From NCBI GenBank assembly GCA_022842725.1, contig JALHOZ010000008.1:95362-159361 (forward strand): a stretch of 64,000 nucleotides of DNA, given 5' to 3'. How positions within the stretch are numbered: position 1 is the stretch's first letter; each line of letters begins with the position of its first letter. This document shows, in pieces, positions 25,471-33,648 of this stretch. Under the pieces are notes generated by a model that worked only from the letters and a program-made list of their open reading frames with translations, ran no database searches and was not told the DNA's origin. The position numbers and the translations under genes were made by a program. This DNA is from Saprospiraceae bacterium. Its GTDB lineage: Bacteria; Bacteroidota; Bacteroidia; Chitinophagales; Saprospiraceae.

Positions 25471-27915
25471 TTATTTTCTGATATTGGCTCCAAGATTATT
25501 TTCAAGTGCCGAAATTATTTTTTGCATAATGCCGTCAATCTCCTGATCCGACATGGTTTTTTCGGTGTTTTCAAAATGAAAACTAACAGCATAAGACTTT
25601 TTGTTTTCACCTACCTTTACAGGGTCTTTGAATACATCAAAAAGTCGTACCTCCTGTAATATCTTCTTGTCTGCTTTTGCCGAAAGGCCAACGATTTCTT
25701 TAAATGTGACCTTTTGATCAACTATCATGGCCAGGTCTCTTCGCGTCGAAGGAAATTTGGAGATTTCTTTGACTGTTGTCCGTACGTTTGACAATGAGTT
25801 TAGGATATTGACCAAGTCAAACTGAATATAATATACATCTTGTTTGATGCCTGCCTTTTTGGTTAGGTTTTTTGAGATAAATCCAAAATAAACCAAAGGT
25901 GCTCCGCCTCTGTGGTAAACCAAACCGTAGTGTAAACCTGTTGATTCTTCAGTTTCGTCTTCCTGCCAGGATGTAATGCCTAATCTTTTTAAAACAGAGA
26001 CAGCCACATGTTTGGCATCATAAAAATTAACCTCCTTTTTATCATCACTGATCCAGGTTTCTTCCTGTTTTTTTCCGGAAAGGAAAACCGATATACACTC
26101 ACTTTCTACAAATCCTCCGTCAGTTTTTTTATATGATTTTCCATGCTCAAACAATTTTATATTGTTTTGTTGTCTGTTGAGATTGTAGGATACTGATAAC
26201 AAACCACTGACCATCATATCCGGACGCATGATGTCCAAATGCACATTAGATGTGTTATTAATATAAACAAAAGATTCCGGAGTATTGCCGGCAAAAGATT
26301 CCATTTGTTTACTTTCCATCAGAGAAAGGCCCATCATTTCATGAAATTTATTGGCCGCCAAATAATTGGCTATGACCTCTTTTACTTCATTTTTATTTGG
26401 TTTTTCTGTGTAAGAAATGGTGCTTTTGATGTCATCGTGAAACGGTATATTGTTTAAACCGTAAATTCTCAAAACTTCTTCTATAAGGTCAATTTCTCTG
26501 ATGACGTCATGTTTGTTAGTGCCCGGATTTACCAGAATAGAGACTTCATCAAGAGGTTTGATTTTCATATTCATACCTGAAAGAATATGATGTATCTTTT
26601 CTTTGGATATCGGAATACCTATGACATCGTTTACCTTTTGATATCTGAGTTTGATATCATGACCTTCCAAAGGTCGCGGATAAATGTCGACCAATTCGCT
26701 GCTGATGGAACCTCCGGCATACTTGCGGATGAGCCCTGCCGCTCTTTTAAGTGCTGTGATGACCATATTCGGGTCTGCTCCTTTTTCGAATATTTTGGCA
26801 GCATCCGTTCGCAAAATATGTTTTGTGCTTGAGTTTCTGACGAATTTCGGGTGAAAATAAGCTGATTCTAAAAAAATGTTGACTGTTTCTTTTGAAACAC
26901 CACTTTCCAGACCACCATAAACGCCGGCCATACACATCGGAGATTTTGTCCCGTCACAAATCATCAGATCATTAGCCAATAATTTTTTTTCACTTCCGTC
27001 CAGAGCCAAAAACGGGGTTCCTTCGTCCAGGCAATCAACTAAAATTTTATTTTCCCTGATCTTGTCGGCATCAAAAGCATGCAGAGGTTGTCCCAATTCA
27101 TGCAAAACATAATTGGTAATATCCACAATATTATTAATGGGTTTAACACCAATCGTCATCAAAGACTGTTTGATCCATTCCGGAGATTCCCCGATGGTGA
27201 TACCTTCAATGGTGACGCCGGCATATCGGGGGCATGCTTCTTTTTGTAAAACTTCAACTTTGATGTTTTTTCGCACCTTTTCAGTTACAAAGTCTGAAGT
27301 ATCCGGAAGATTTATTTTGCCATTGTAGTTTTTGTTGACCGTAAGATAGGCAAATAAATCTCTGGCAACACCGAGATGAGAAGTTGCGTCAGATCTGTTA
27401 GGAGTCAGTCCAATTTCAAAGACGATATCTTCGCGGAGTTTGAGGTGTTCTTTTGCAGGTGTTCCGACAACAGCATCAGTATGTAATACCATAATACCGG
27501 AATGGTCATCGCCTAATCCGAGTTCATCGGCAGCACAAATCATTCCTTCAGAATCGGCACCTCTGATTTTTCCTTTTTTGATTTTCCAGGGATTGTTTTC
27601 TTTGTCGTAAAGGGTAGTTCCTATGGTTGCCACCAAAACTTTTTGACCTGCAGCGACATTAGGTGCACCACAAACAATCTGCAATGGATTTTCTTCACCG
27701 ACATCTACCGTTGTTAGTGATAATTTGTCAGCATCAGGGTGTTTTTCACACGTAAGTACATGTCCTACCACCACTCCTGCCAGCCCGCCTTTGACGGCTT
27801 CTATTTTTTCCCATCCTTCCACTTCCAGGCCTATGGTGGTAAGCATTTCTGCAATTTCATCCGGGCCATACTCCAGGGTAAGATATTGTTTTACCCAATG
27901 CAACGACAACTTCAT
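25471..27915 (-). CDS. pheT: Phenylalanyl-tRNA synthetase beta subunit
   Basis: 814 residues, the usual length of the bacterial beta chain. The N-terminal tRNA-binding (EMAP-like) domain contains V-G-H-V-L-T-C-E-K-H-P-D-A-D-K-L and V-C-G-A-P-N-V; the B3/B4 region has R-Y-A-G-V-T-I-E; the B5 region precedes an E-V-L-R-I-Y-G-L-N-N-I-P motif; and a C-terminal FDX-ACB domain begins with K-F-P-S-T-R-R-D-L-A-M-I-V-D. It works with PheS, which is not in this window. It has its own -7 box at 27965-27972. Confidence 0.97.
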   Translation of the reverse strand: MKLSLHWVKQYLTLEYGPDEIAEMLTTIGLEVEGWEKIEAVKGGLAGVVVGHVLTCEKHPDADKLSLTTVDVGEENPLQIVCGAPNVAAGQKVLVATIGTTLYDKENNPWKIKKGKIRGADSEGMICAADELGLGDDHSGIMVLHTDAVVGTPAKEHLKLREDIVFEIGLTPNRSDATSHLGVARDLFAYLTVNKNYNGKINLPDTSDFVTEKVRKNIKVEVLQKEACPRYAGVTIEGITIGESPEWIKQSLMTIGVKPINNIVDITNYVLHELGQPLHAFDADKIRENKILVDCLDEGTPFLALDGSEKKLLANDLMICDGTKSPMCMAGVYGGLESGVSKETVNIFLESAYFHPKFVRNSSTKHILRTDAAKIFEKGADPNMVITALKRAAGLIRKYAGGSISSELVDIYPRPLEGHDIKLRYQKVNDVIGIPISKEKIHHILSGMNMKIKPLDEVSILVNPGTNKHDVIREIDLIEEVLRIYGLNNIPFHDDIKSTISYTEKPNKNEVKEVIANYLAANKFHEMMGLSLMESKQMESFAGNTPESFVYINNTSNVHLDIMRPDMMVSGLLSVSYNLNRQQNNIKLFEHGKSYKKTDGGFVESECISVFLSGKKQEETWISDDKKEVNFYDAKHVAVSVLKRLGITSWQEDETEESTGLHYGLVYHRGGAPLVYFGFISKNLTKKAGIKQDVYYIQFDLVNILNSLSNVRTTVKEISKFPSTRRDLAMIVDQKVTFKEIVGLSAKADKKILQEVRLFDVFKDPVKVGENKKSYAVSFHFENTEKTMSDQEIDGIMQKIISALENNLGANIRK

Positions 27916-27964
27916 ATCTATCTTTATCTATATTACACCCGGTACTTTTCATCCGGGAAAGACG

Positions 27965-27972
27965 CAAAGATA
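27965..27972 (-). promoter_or_regulatory. -7 promoter box TATCTTTG for pheT (minus strand)
   Basis: An exact TAnnTTTG match 50 bp before the pheT start and downstream of the terminator of small RNA B, so pheT does not depend on read-through. Confidence 0.65.
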
Positions 27973-28014
27973 CAAAATCGGTATGAATGACATGAATTTG
28001 ATTTGATTTTCAGG

Positions 28015-28184
28015 CAAAAAAAAATGGTGGCCGATAAAAGCCACCATTTTTTTCTTGAATTCCTTTGTAAATCCCTGATGAAATAAGAAGGATCTCACTC
28101 TCCTCACTTCCTTTTATAATAACCAAAAACTCTTTTTTTTTAACTTCGCACGCTTTTGTGCGACTTACTCTTTCTTTCTGTTAA
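28015..28184 (-). ncRNA. Candidate small RNA B (same family as 2019-2275)
   Basis: On the minus strand an exact -7 box (TATCTTTG, 28190-28197) is followed by AACAG, a hairpin TCGCAC/GTGCGA, a run of A, GAGTTTTTGGTTATTAT (28116-28132), AGAGTGAGATCCT (28089-28101) and a strong terminator (28016-28047). The length is about 170 nt. The parts and their order match small RNA A at 2.0-2.3 kb, while the first hairpin differs in sequence. pheT downstream has a separate promoter, so this is a free-standing transcript rather than a leader. No start codon with a plausible frame is seen. The stretch 28198-28422 upstream is AT-rich and shows nothing I can name. Confidence 0.6.
28016..28047 (-). terminator. 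Rho-independent terminator of small RNA B
   Basis: ATGGTGGC (28024-28031) pairs with GCCACCAT (28040-28047); a U run follows on the minus strand. Confidence 0.85.
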
Positions 28185-28189
28185 CGATA

Positions 28190-28197
28190 CAAAGATA
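28190..28197 (-). promoter_or_regulatory. -7 promoter box TATCTTTG of small RNA B
   Basis: An exact TAnnTTTG on the minus strand, placing the RNA start near 28184. Confidence 0.6.
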
Positions 28198-28422
28198 TGA
28201 CCTATATAAAGGTAAAAAAAATACAAAAAAAGATGCAAATCATATATTATAAAATATAATATGATTTATAATGTATTGATAATTAGGTAAGTGTGATTGT
28301 GTGGTAAGTTGGTTTTAGTCATTTTTATGATAAATAAGTTTTTTTTACGAACATAAAACGAGTGATTTTTTTGAAAAAAAGTAGAAAAAATATAAAAAAC
28401 TTTTTTTTTGGATCAAAACAGA

Positions 28423-29034
28423 TCATTTTTTTGTGCCAAAAAACCGAACAACACTGGCTTTTCCCTTGTGAAAAATGCCTTCATCCAGTAATATTTCAGT
28501 TTCTTCGGCAATATTCCATAAAAAATCAGGAAAGTCTGTCTTTATTTCTGCTACATCAAACAGCAAGGATAACTGGTCAGGACCACCAACAGAAGGATTT
28601 GCCTGGCGGTAAACCAGATTATTTTTGCTGAAAGCTTCCAGGATGAGGCTTCCTCCCGGTTTTATTTTGTCGACAATTTTCCGGTGGTATTCCTGCCGGA
28701 CATAATCGGGGAAGTGTACATAAATCAATGCAGCGGCATCAAATTTTTCTGAAGGGTAGGGCATATTTGCGATATCCAAAACGTCATAAATGATGTCAAC
28801 TCCCTTTTGATCTGCAAGGAGTATTGCTTTTGTTTTGCCGGATTTGCTCTGATCAAAGGCTGTGACAGACCAATCCTTTTGAGCAGCATATACTGCATTT
28901 CGCCCTTCGCCCTCGGCAGGTAGCAGAAGTTTTCCGGCCGGAAGTTGTGAGATACATTCTTTAAAGAACTGGTTGGGTTCTGTACCGTAAGCATAATCTT
29001 CCTGTTGATATCTTTCGTCCCAAAATGTTTTCAT
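28423..29034 (-). CDS. Class I SAM-dependent methyltransferase
   Basis: 203 residues. The SAM-binding motif reads L-L-L-P-A-E-G-E-G-R-N-A-V-Y-A-A (about 36-51), followed by an acidic strand end V-T-A-F-D-Q-S and a second D-V-L-D-I. The opening F-W-D-E-R-Y-x-x-x-x-Y-x-Y-G-x-x-P-N-x-F is typical of small TehB/thiopurine-like methyltransferases. The substrate is unknown. It stands between small RNA B and the YceI gene and is not tightly linked to either. Confidence 0.8.
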   Translation of the reverse strand: MKTFWDERYQQEDYAYGTEPNQFFKECISQLPAGKLLLPAEGEGRNAVYAAQKDWSVTAFDQSKSGKTKAILLADQKGVDIIYDVLDIANMPYPSEKFDAAALIYVHFPDYVRQEYHRKIVDKIKPGGSLILEAFSKNNLVYRQANPSVGGPDQLSLLFDVAEIKTDFPDFLWNIAEETEILLDEGIFHKGKASVVRFFGTKK

Positions 29035-29190
29035 GGTGTATTCGTAATTTATAGGGATTTTGTATACTATTTGATTAAAAGAGGCTTACATAAATCAACT
29101 TCGTGTTACAGAAATCAAAATTAATAAAAATTTGAGAAAGCAGGGTTAGTTTGGAGTTTTGAGCTTTTGGCAGCTAACATTTTTTCAATA

Positions 29191-29222
29191 AAAAAGGTGT
29201 TGACAAAAAGCAACACCTTTTT
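29191..29222 (-). terminator. Terminator after the YceI gene
   Basis: AAAAAGGTGTTG (29191-29202) pairs with CAACACCTTTTT (29211-29222), 20 bp past the YceI stop; symmetric tracts allow both directions. Confidence 0.8.
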
Positions 29223-29241
29223 ATAAAAACTTTATACCATA

Positions 29242-29772
29242 TTATTGTTTCACAAACTGTAATTCCGCGAGGATTTTGACATCTTCACCCACAAGGACAC
29301 CACCTGTTTCCAGGGCAGCATTCCATGTGAGTCCGAAGTCTTTTCGATTGATTTTTGCTTCGGCACTTACGGCAATTTTGGTATTGCCCCATGGATCTTT
29401 GAGGAAGCCACTATATTCAACTTTCAGTTCTGCGGGTCTGGTAACTTCTTTGATCGTCAGGTCTCCGGATAGTGTATACGTACCATCGCTGTTTGCGTTT
29501 ATTTTTTTGGACTCAAAGATCATTTTTGGAAAGTTGTCCGCGTCAAAAAAGTCGGCACTTTTCAGGTGGTTGTCCCTGTCCGCATTATTGGTGTCTATAG
29601 ATGAAACAGCGGCCTCAAAACGGACTGAAGCTGTTGTAAAATCTTCACCTTCTGTGGAAAGAGAGACATTAAAGTCGTTGAACTTTCCGGACACGTTGGT
29701 AAACATCATGTGTTTGATTCGAAATCCCACCTCTGAATGGGTCGGGTCTAAGTTGTATAAAATGGTTGACAT
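29242..29772 (-). CDS. YceI-family protein
   Basis: 176 residues. The opening Y-N-L-D-P-T-H-S-E-V-G-F-R-I-K-H-M-M, then G-K-F-N-D-F, the D-N-A-D-R-D-N-H-L-K-S-A-D-F-F-D segment and L-T-I-K-E-V-T-R-P are hallmarks of YceI lipocalin-like barrels that bind isoprenoid-type lipids. No signal peptide is visible, so it is probably cytoplasmic, unlike E. coli YceI. Together with the pirin and Crp/Fnr genes on the same strand it may form a stress-response cluster. Confidence 0.9.
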   Translation of the reverse strand: MSTILYNLDPTHSEVGFRIKHMMFTNVSGKFNDFNVSLSTEGEDFTTASVRFEAAVSSIDTNNADRDNHLKSADFFDADNFPKMIFESKKINANSDGTYTLSGDLTIKEVTRPAELKVEYSGFLKDPWGNTKIAVSAEAKINRKDFGLTWNAALETGGVLVGEDVKILAELQFVKQ

Positions 29773-29835
29773 GTTAAATGGATTTATATGGTATTAAAAT
29801 TTAATATATTAATGATTGATAATAAATTATTTTGA

Positions 29836-30714
29836 CTAGGAGATGGTCATAGGGACCTCCATGAGTAAAATCTCTGCATTATCAGTCAGAGCGGTAAAAG
29901 AAATGTTGCTGATATCCCAAAGACCTAATCCGTCACGTGATTCAAGTTTTTGATCTCCGACCTTAAAACTCCCGGACAATACAAAGGCATAGACACCATT
30001 TGTTTTGTCTTTCAGGGAGTAATCAAATGTTTTTTGTTTGTCAAAATGACCCAGATGAAACCAAACATTTTGATGTATCCAAACACCTTCATCTTTCGGG
30101 TCAGGTGACAAAATCTGTTGTAACCGATTTTTACGGTCTTCAGCTTTGAGCGTCAATTGATCATAACGGGGGGTAACATTTTTTTTGTTTGGAAAAATCC
30201 AGATTTGTAAAAACTTTACCAGTTTGTCACGATTTTTGTTAAACTCGCTGTGTGCTACGCCTGTACCGGCACTCATAACCTGAATGTCTCCGTTTCTGAT
30301 CACCGTCACATTGCCCATACTGTCTTTGTGCTCCAGATCTCCTTCCAAAGGTATACTGATGATTTCCATATTGTCGTGTGGGTGGGTACGAAATCCCATG
30401 CCCGGATCGACGATATCATCATTTAAAACACGTAGTACACCAAAGTGCATCCTTTCCGGATCGTAGTAATTGGCAAAACTGAAGGTGTGTCGTGATTTCA
30501 GCCAACCATGGTCAGCCAATCCGCGTGAGTCTGCTTTGTGGAATACAAAAGTTTGCATGTTGTCATTTTTTTGTGGAGGAATATGATTGAATCCAATGAT
30601 CTCCAGAGTCTTCAACTCATCGATGTCATTTTTTGTCAGGTCAGGTAAAACGCCTTTGGTGGCAAACATTGCTGTACCTAACAAACCATTTCTGATAAAA
30701 TCTTTTCTGTCCAT
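29836..30714 (-). CDS. Pirin-family protein with Tat-like N-terminus
   Basis: 292 residues from ATG 30714; the frame runs further up, but a -7 box lies just upstream at 30734-30741. The pirin cupin shows metal-site residues in G-F-R-T-H-P-H-D-N-M-E-I-I and T-G-V-A-H-S-E-F-N. The N-terminus M-D-R-K-D-F-I-R-N-G-L-L-G-T-A-M-F resembles a Tat signal but has R-K instead of R-R and is only weakly hydrophobic, so export is uncertain. Pirins are iron-dependent and some are quercetinases; the role here is not known. Confidence 0.85.
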   Translation of the reverse strand: MDRKDFIRNGLLGTAMFATKGVLPDLTKNDIDELKTLEIIGFNHIPPQKNDNMQTFVFHKADSRGLADHGWLKSRHTFSFANYYDPERMHFGVLRVLNDDIVDPGMGFRTHPHDNMEIISIPLEGDLEHKDSMGNVTVIRNGDIQVMSAGTGVAHSEFNKNRDKLVKFLQIWIFPNKKNVTPRYDQLTLKAEDRKNRLQQILSPDPKDEGVWIHQNVWFHLGHFDKQKTFDYSLKDKTNGVYAFVLSGSFKVGDQKLESRDGLGLWDISNISFTALTDNAEILLMEVPMTIS

Positions 30715-30733
30715 ATGTTTAATAATTATAGGA

Positions 30734-30741
30734 CAAAGATA
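30734..30741 (-). promoter_or_regulatory. -7 promoter box TATCTTTG (minus strand)
   Basis: An exact TAnnTTTG 19 bp upstream of the pirin ATG, which supports the chosen start. Confidence 0.6.
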
Positions 30742-30857
30742 CGATGAAGAGGCGGGCAAAAACATTGACCTATGTCAAGAAATCAAAAAGTGACTTTTTT
30801 GTTTATAAAATGTTTGTTAAGTCGAATCAAACCAACCGGTTTTTTTGTCAAACTTCA

Positions 30858-30933
30858 TGCGATAGGGATAGGAGCGGACACGGAGAGAAACGGAGTAAAG
30901 CGGATAGCCCGACCCGAAGGGAATCGCCCGGCA
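30858..30933 (-). repeat. GC-rich intergenic repeat-like element
   Basis: A GC-rich patch in an AT-rich gap. Read on the minus strand it contains GGGCGATTCCCTTCGGGTCG, then GGGCTATCCGC and CCGCTCCTATCCCTATCGC. I recall this three-part wording from intergenic repeats in several Bacteroidota genomes, often at gene ends, but this is memory and not a search. A short hairpin CCCGAAGGG is inside. It lies just upstream of the pirin gene and downstream of the Crp/Fnr gene. Confidence 0.5.
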
Positions 30934-30974
30934 TATAATTTTTAACAATTAAAATTTTTAGAATTTCATGTGTT

Positions 30975-31565
30975 TTATTCTAAAGGTTTTTTCTTTTTAT
31001 TGCGGAGTCTACTGAGAAACTCTGGTGAAACGCCAAGGTAAGAGGCGATCAGATGTTGCGGAATCCGTTGAGGAAGAGCAGGGTATTTATGTAAAAAAAC
31101 TTCATATCTTTCTTTGGCAGTCAGGGCGATATTGCCGAATAAGCGTTCCTGATACGTGACGAGATGCCGCTGTACCAATAGCCGGAACATTTTTTCCAGG
31201 ACGGGATAGGTGGTGAGTAGTCTTTCTTTGTCTGCTTGATTGATCATCAGTAATTCACAATCTTCAATAGTTTCTATCCACATTTGGGAAGGTTTTTCCT
31301 GTTGAAAGCTGGCAATGTCGCTGACCCACCAGTTTTCGGTAGCAAAGGTAAGGATGACTTCAAAACCGTTTTTATCGATAAAATATGTTTTCAGACAACC
31401 TTTGATGACAAAAGCTTCAAAACGACAAACTTCGCCGGCATGCAGAAGAATCGTTTTTTTTGCAAATTTTTTTAAGGTAAAAAAGGAAGTAATGTTTTCA
31501 CATTCTTCGGATGATATATTAATAAATTTTGTAATGTGTTTGTTGAATAATTCCTTTGTCATCAT
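30975..31565 (-). CDS. Crp/Fnr-family transcriptional regulator
   Basis: 196 residues. The N-terminal cyclic-nucleotide-binding-type barrel spans about 20-120 (I-L-L-H-A-G-E-V-C-R-F-E-A-F-V-I-K-G), and a C-terminal helix-turn-helix contains L-I-A-S-Y-L-G-V-S-P-E-F-L-S-R-L-R. No Fe-S cysteine cluster is obvious. The start overlaps the rsmF-like gene's stop by a few bases, so it is the last gene of that minus-strand operon. It may control the neighbouring pirin and YceI genes (inference). Confidence 0.88.
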   Translation of the reverse strand: MMTKELFNKHITKFINISSEECENITSFFTLKKFAKKTILLHAGEVCRFEAFVIKGCLKTYFIDKNGFEVILTFATENWWVSDIASFQQEKPSQMWIETIEDCELLMINQADKERLLTTYPVLEKMFRLLVQRHLVTYQERLFGNIALTAKERYEVFLHKYPALPQRIPQHLIASYLGVSPEFLSRLRNKKKKPLE

Positions 31566-32926
31566 ACATTTATGTCCATTCTGATTTTTGCTTCGTTGGG
31601 CAAATAATTATTGATCCTGTTGCCCAGGTTTTTGATCCATCCCAATCCGAGCTCTGAATGTGTGACCATCAGCCATCCGGTAGGTGCTTCGGGAATTTCA
31701 TGGAGGGATTTTTGTAAAAACGCGAGACTTTGTTCTTTGCTCAGTTCAATTTTTTGAAAATAATCACCGGTGTCTAAAGCAAGTGCCAGGGCGTGATGCG
31801 GAATAACATCATTTTTGATGATTCTGCCGATGTTTATCCCTGCATGTATGGTTTTGGAGACAGCCATAACGGATTCCAGAAAGGAGAGATGATTTTGTGG
31901 AAAAAAATGTACATCTTCGTTGGGGTCATAAAAAAAACGGAAATCGGATGGACTTTGTAGGATCGGAAGGCATACTTCTGTCATTTTTTTTGGCAAAGAA
32001 ACTAAAGGTTTTTTTTTGGAAAAAGGTTTGTTTTGCACATCTTGATTTTGTAACAGGCTGATAAACAGACCTTCTGACCGGTGTGTTTGGGGAAAAAACT
32101 GATAGCCGGTACAACCCTCAGATGTCACGTTAGTTACACCGAAGGTTTCTGTATTTTTTATCGGAACAGTGGTCAGATGATGTTCGCGGGCCAGCCAGGA
32201 TACATTTTTGATATTTTCTTCTTCATTAAAGGTGCAGGTTGAATATACGAGCAATCCTTCGGGTTTCAGAGCGGGAATAATGTCTGACAAAATGCGTTTC
32301 TGACGTAAAGAACAGGTTTTTACATTATCAGATGACCATTCTCTGATGGCACCTTCGTCTTTGCGAAACATCCCTTCGCCGGAGCAGGGTGCGTCGACGA
32401 GGATGAGGTCAAACATACCGGTCAATTGTCCCAGATCTTTAGGATCATTATTAGTTACAATGATGTTGTGGTAACCACTTTTTTCCATATTGGCTTTGAG
32501 AATATAGGCCCTGTTTTTTATGACTTCATTGGTGACCAAAACCCCGGTTTGTTGTAAAAAATCGGCAATCAGATTGCTTTTTCCACCGGGTGCACCACAC
32601 AGATCCAAAACTTTGATATCGCGGTTTTCGCCAAAACAACTTTGAAGGATGTGCCATAAAAACATGGAAGCTGCTTCCTGAACGTAATAAGCACCGGCAT
32701 GGAAAAGCGGATCGAGCGTAAACACAGGTCTTTCCTTCAGATATCTTCCGTAAGGACACCAGGGAACGATGTCCACCTCAGCGTGTACGATTGACTTTTT
32801 GAATGGATGAACGCGCACCGATGTGGGAAGAGAACTGTCAAAAGCATGTATAAAAGCTTCGTAGGAAGGTTGTCCCCATTGCTTGACAAACTGTTGAACA
32901 AATGATTCCGGAAGAATTGGTGGCAT
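31562..32926 (-). CDS. rsmF: RsmF/NOL1/NOP2/Sun-family RNA m5C methyltransferase
   Basis: 454 residues from ATG 32926; a TTG at 32962 would overlap the sirtuin gene by 17 bp. SAM motif D-L-C-G-A-P-G-G-K-S (about 108), then V-D-A-P-C-S-G-E-G-M-F-R-K and Y-S-T-C-T-F-N-E-E-E-N provide the two catalytic cysteines of the m5C family. The C-terminal part (G-W-L-M-V-T-H-S-E-L-G-L-G-W-I-K) matches the domain of RsmF-type enzymes that methylate 16S rRNA. The precise target base is not provable here. Confidence 0.88.
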   Translation of the reverse strand: MPPILPESFVQQFVKQWGQPSYEAFIHAFDSSLPTSVRVHPFKKSIVHAEVDIVPWCPYGRYLKERPVFTLDPLFHAGAYYVQEAASMFLWHILQSCFGENRDIKVLDLCGAPGGKSNLIADFLQQTGVLVTNEVIKNRAYILKANMEKSGYHNIIVTNNDPKDLGQLTGMFDLILVDAPCSGEGMFRKDEGAIREWSSDNVKTCSLRQKRILSDIIPALKPEGLLVYSTCTFNEEENIKNVSWLAREHHLTTVPIKNTETFGVTNVTSEGCTGYQFFPQTHRSEGLFISLLQNQDVQNKPFSKKKPLVSLPKKMTEVCLPILQSPSDFRFFYDPNEDVHFFPQNHLSFLESVMAVSKTIHAGINIGRIIKNDVIPHHALALALDTGDYFQKIELSKEQSLAFLQKSLHEIPEAPTGWLMVTHSELGLGWIKNLGNRINNYLPNEAKIRMDINV

Positions 32927-32945
32927 GGTCAGAATGTTTTTCCGT

Positions 32946-33647
32946 TCAGGAATATTGAGCAATCAGGCGGTTGACCAATTCAGGAAGACCGGAAACTGCT
33001 GTTTTTTTGATGACTTCCAGGTTTGGAAAATGTTTCAGTTCGTGGTTGATAAACGGATTAGGGTCTACATAATACATCAAACAATGTAATGGGGTGTACT
33101 GCATCAGACCGGCGGCAGGGTAGACCTGCAAAGAAGTGCCAACGATGATAAAGATATCCGCTTTTGAAGCCAGATGTGCTGCTTTGGGCAATTCGGGAAC
33201 ATCTTCACCAAACCAAACGATGTGGGGACGAAGTTGATGTCCTTCTTCACAAAGGTCGCCTGTGACAAGGTCTTTTTCCCAGGTGTAGACCAGAGATTCG
33301 TTGCCGGTACTGCGGACTTTCTTGAGTTCTCCGTGAAGGTGGAGCACATCCGAACTTCCTGCTCTTTCGTGCAGGTCGTCCACATTTTGGGTGACGACAT
33401 ATACACGAAAATGATCTTCCAGGTCTACCAACGCTTTGTGTCCCTCATTGGGTAATACTTCTTTGAGTTGTGCCCTCCTTTTGTTGTAAAAATCGAGGAC
33501 AAGTTCCTGGTTTTTGTACCATCCTTTCGGAGAAGCCACATCTTCAATGTTGTGCCCTTCCCAAAGGCCTCCGGCGTCTCTGAAGGTGGATATACCGCTT
33601 TCGGCACTGATGCCTGCACCGGTGAGGATGACGATATTTTTTGACAT
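32946..33647 (-). CDS. cobB: Sirtuin-type NAD-dependent protein deacylase
   Basis: 233 residues. NAD-binding motif G-A-G-I-S-A-E-S-G-I-S-T-F-R-D-A-G-G-L-W (residues 10-29), T-Q-N-V-D-D-L-H-E-R-A-G, and catalytic His105 in H-L-H-G-E-L. Tyr54 and Arg57 form the Y-x-x-R pair that marks class III sirtuins active on succinyl- or malonyl-lysine. The four zinc cysteines of E. coli CobB are absent; only one Cys is left in that region. It starts 1 bp after the hydrate-repair gene, so both are NAD-linked and co-expressed. Confidence 0.92.
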   Translation of the reverse strand: MSKNIVILTGAGISAESGISTFRDAGGLWEGHNIEDVASPKGWYKNQELVLDFYNKRRAQLKEVLPNEGHKALVDLEDHFRVYVVTQNVDDLHERAGSSDVLHLHGELKKVRSTGNESLVYTWEKDLVTGDLCEEGHQLRPHIVWFGEDVPELPKAAHLASKADIFIIVGTSLQVYPAAGLMQYTPLHCLMYYVDPNPFINHELKHFPNLEVIKKTAVSGLPELVNRLIAQYS

Positions 33648-33648
33648 A

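Noticed and set aside
29276..29797. Plus-strand 173-residue frame
   Set aside because: Mirror of the YceI gene; no domain features.
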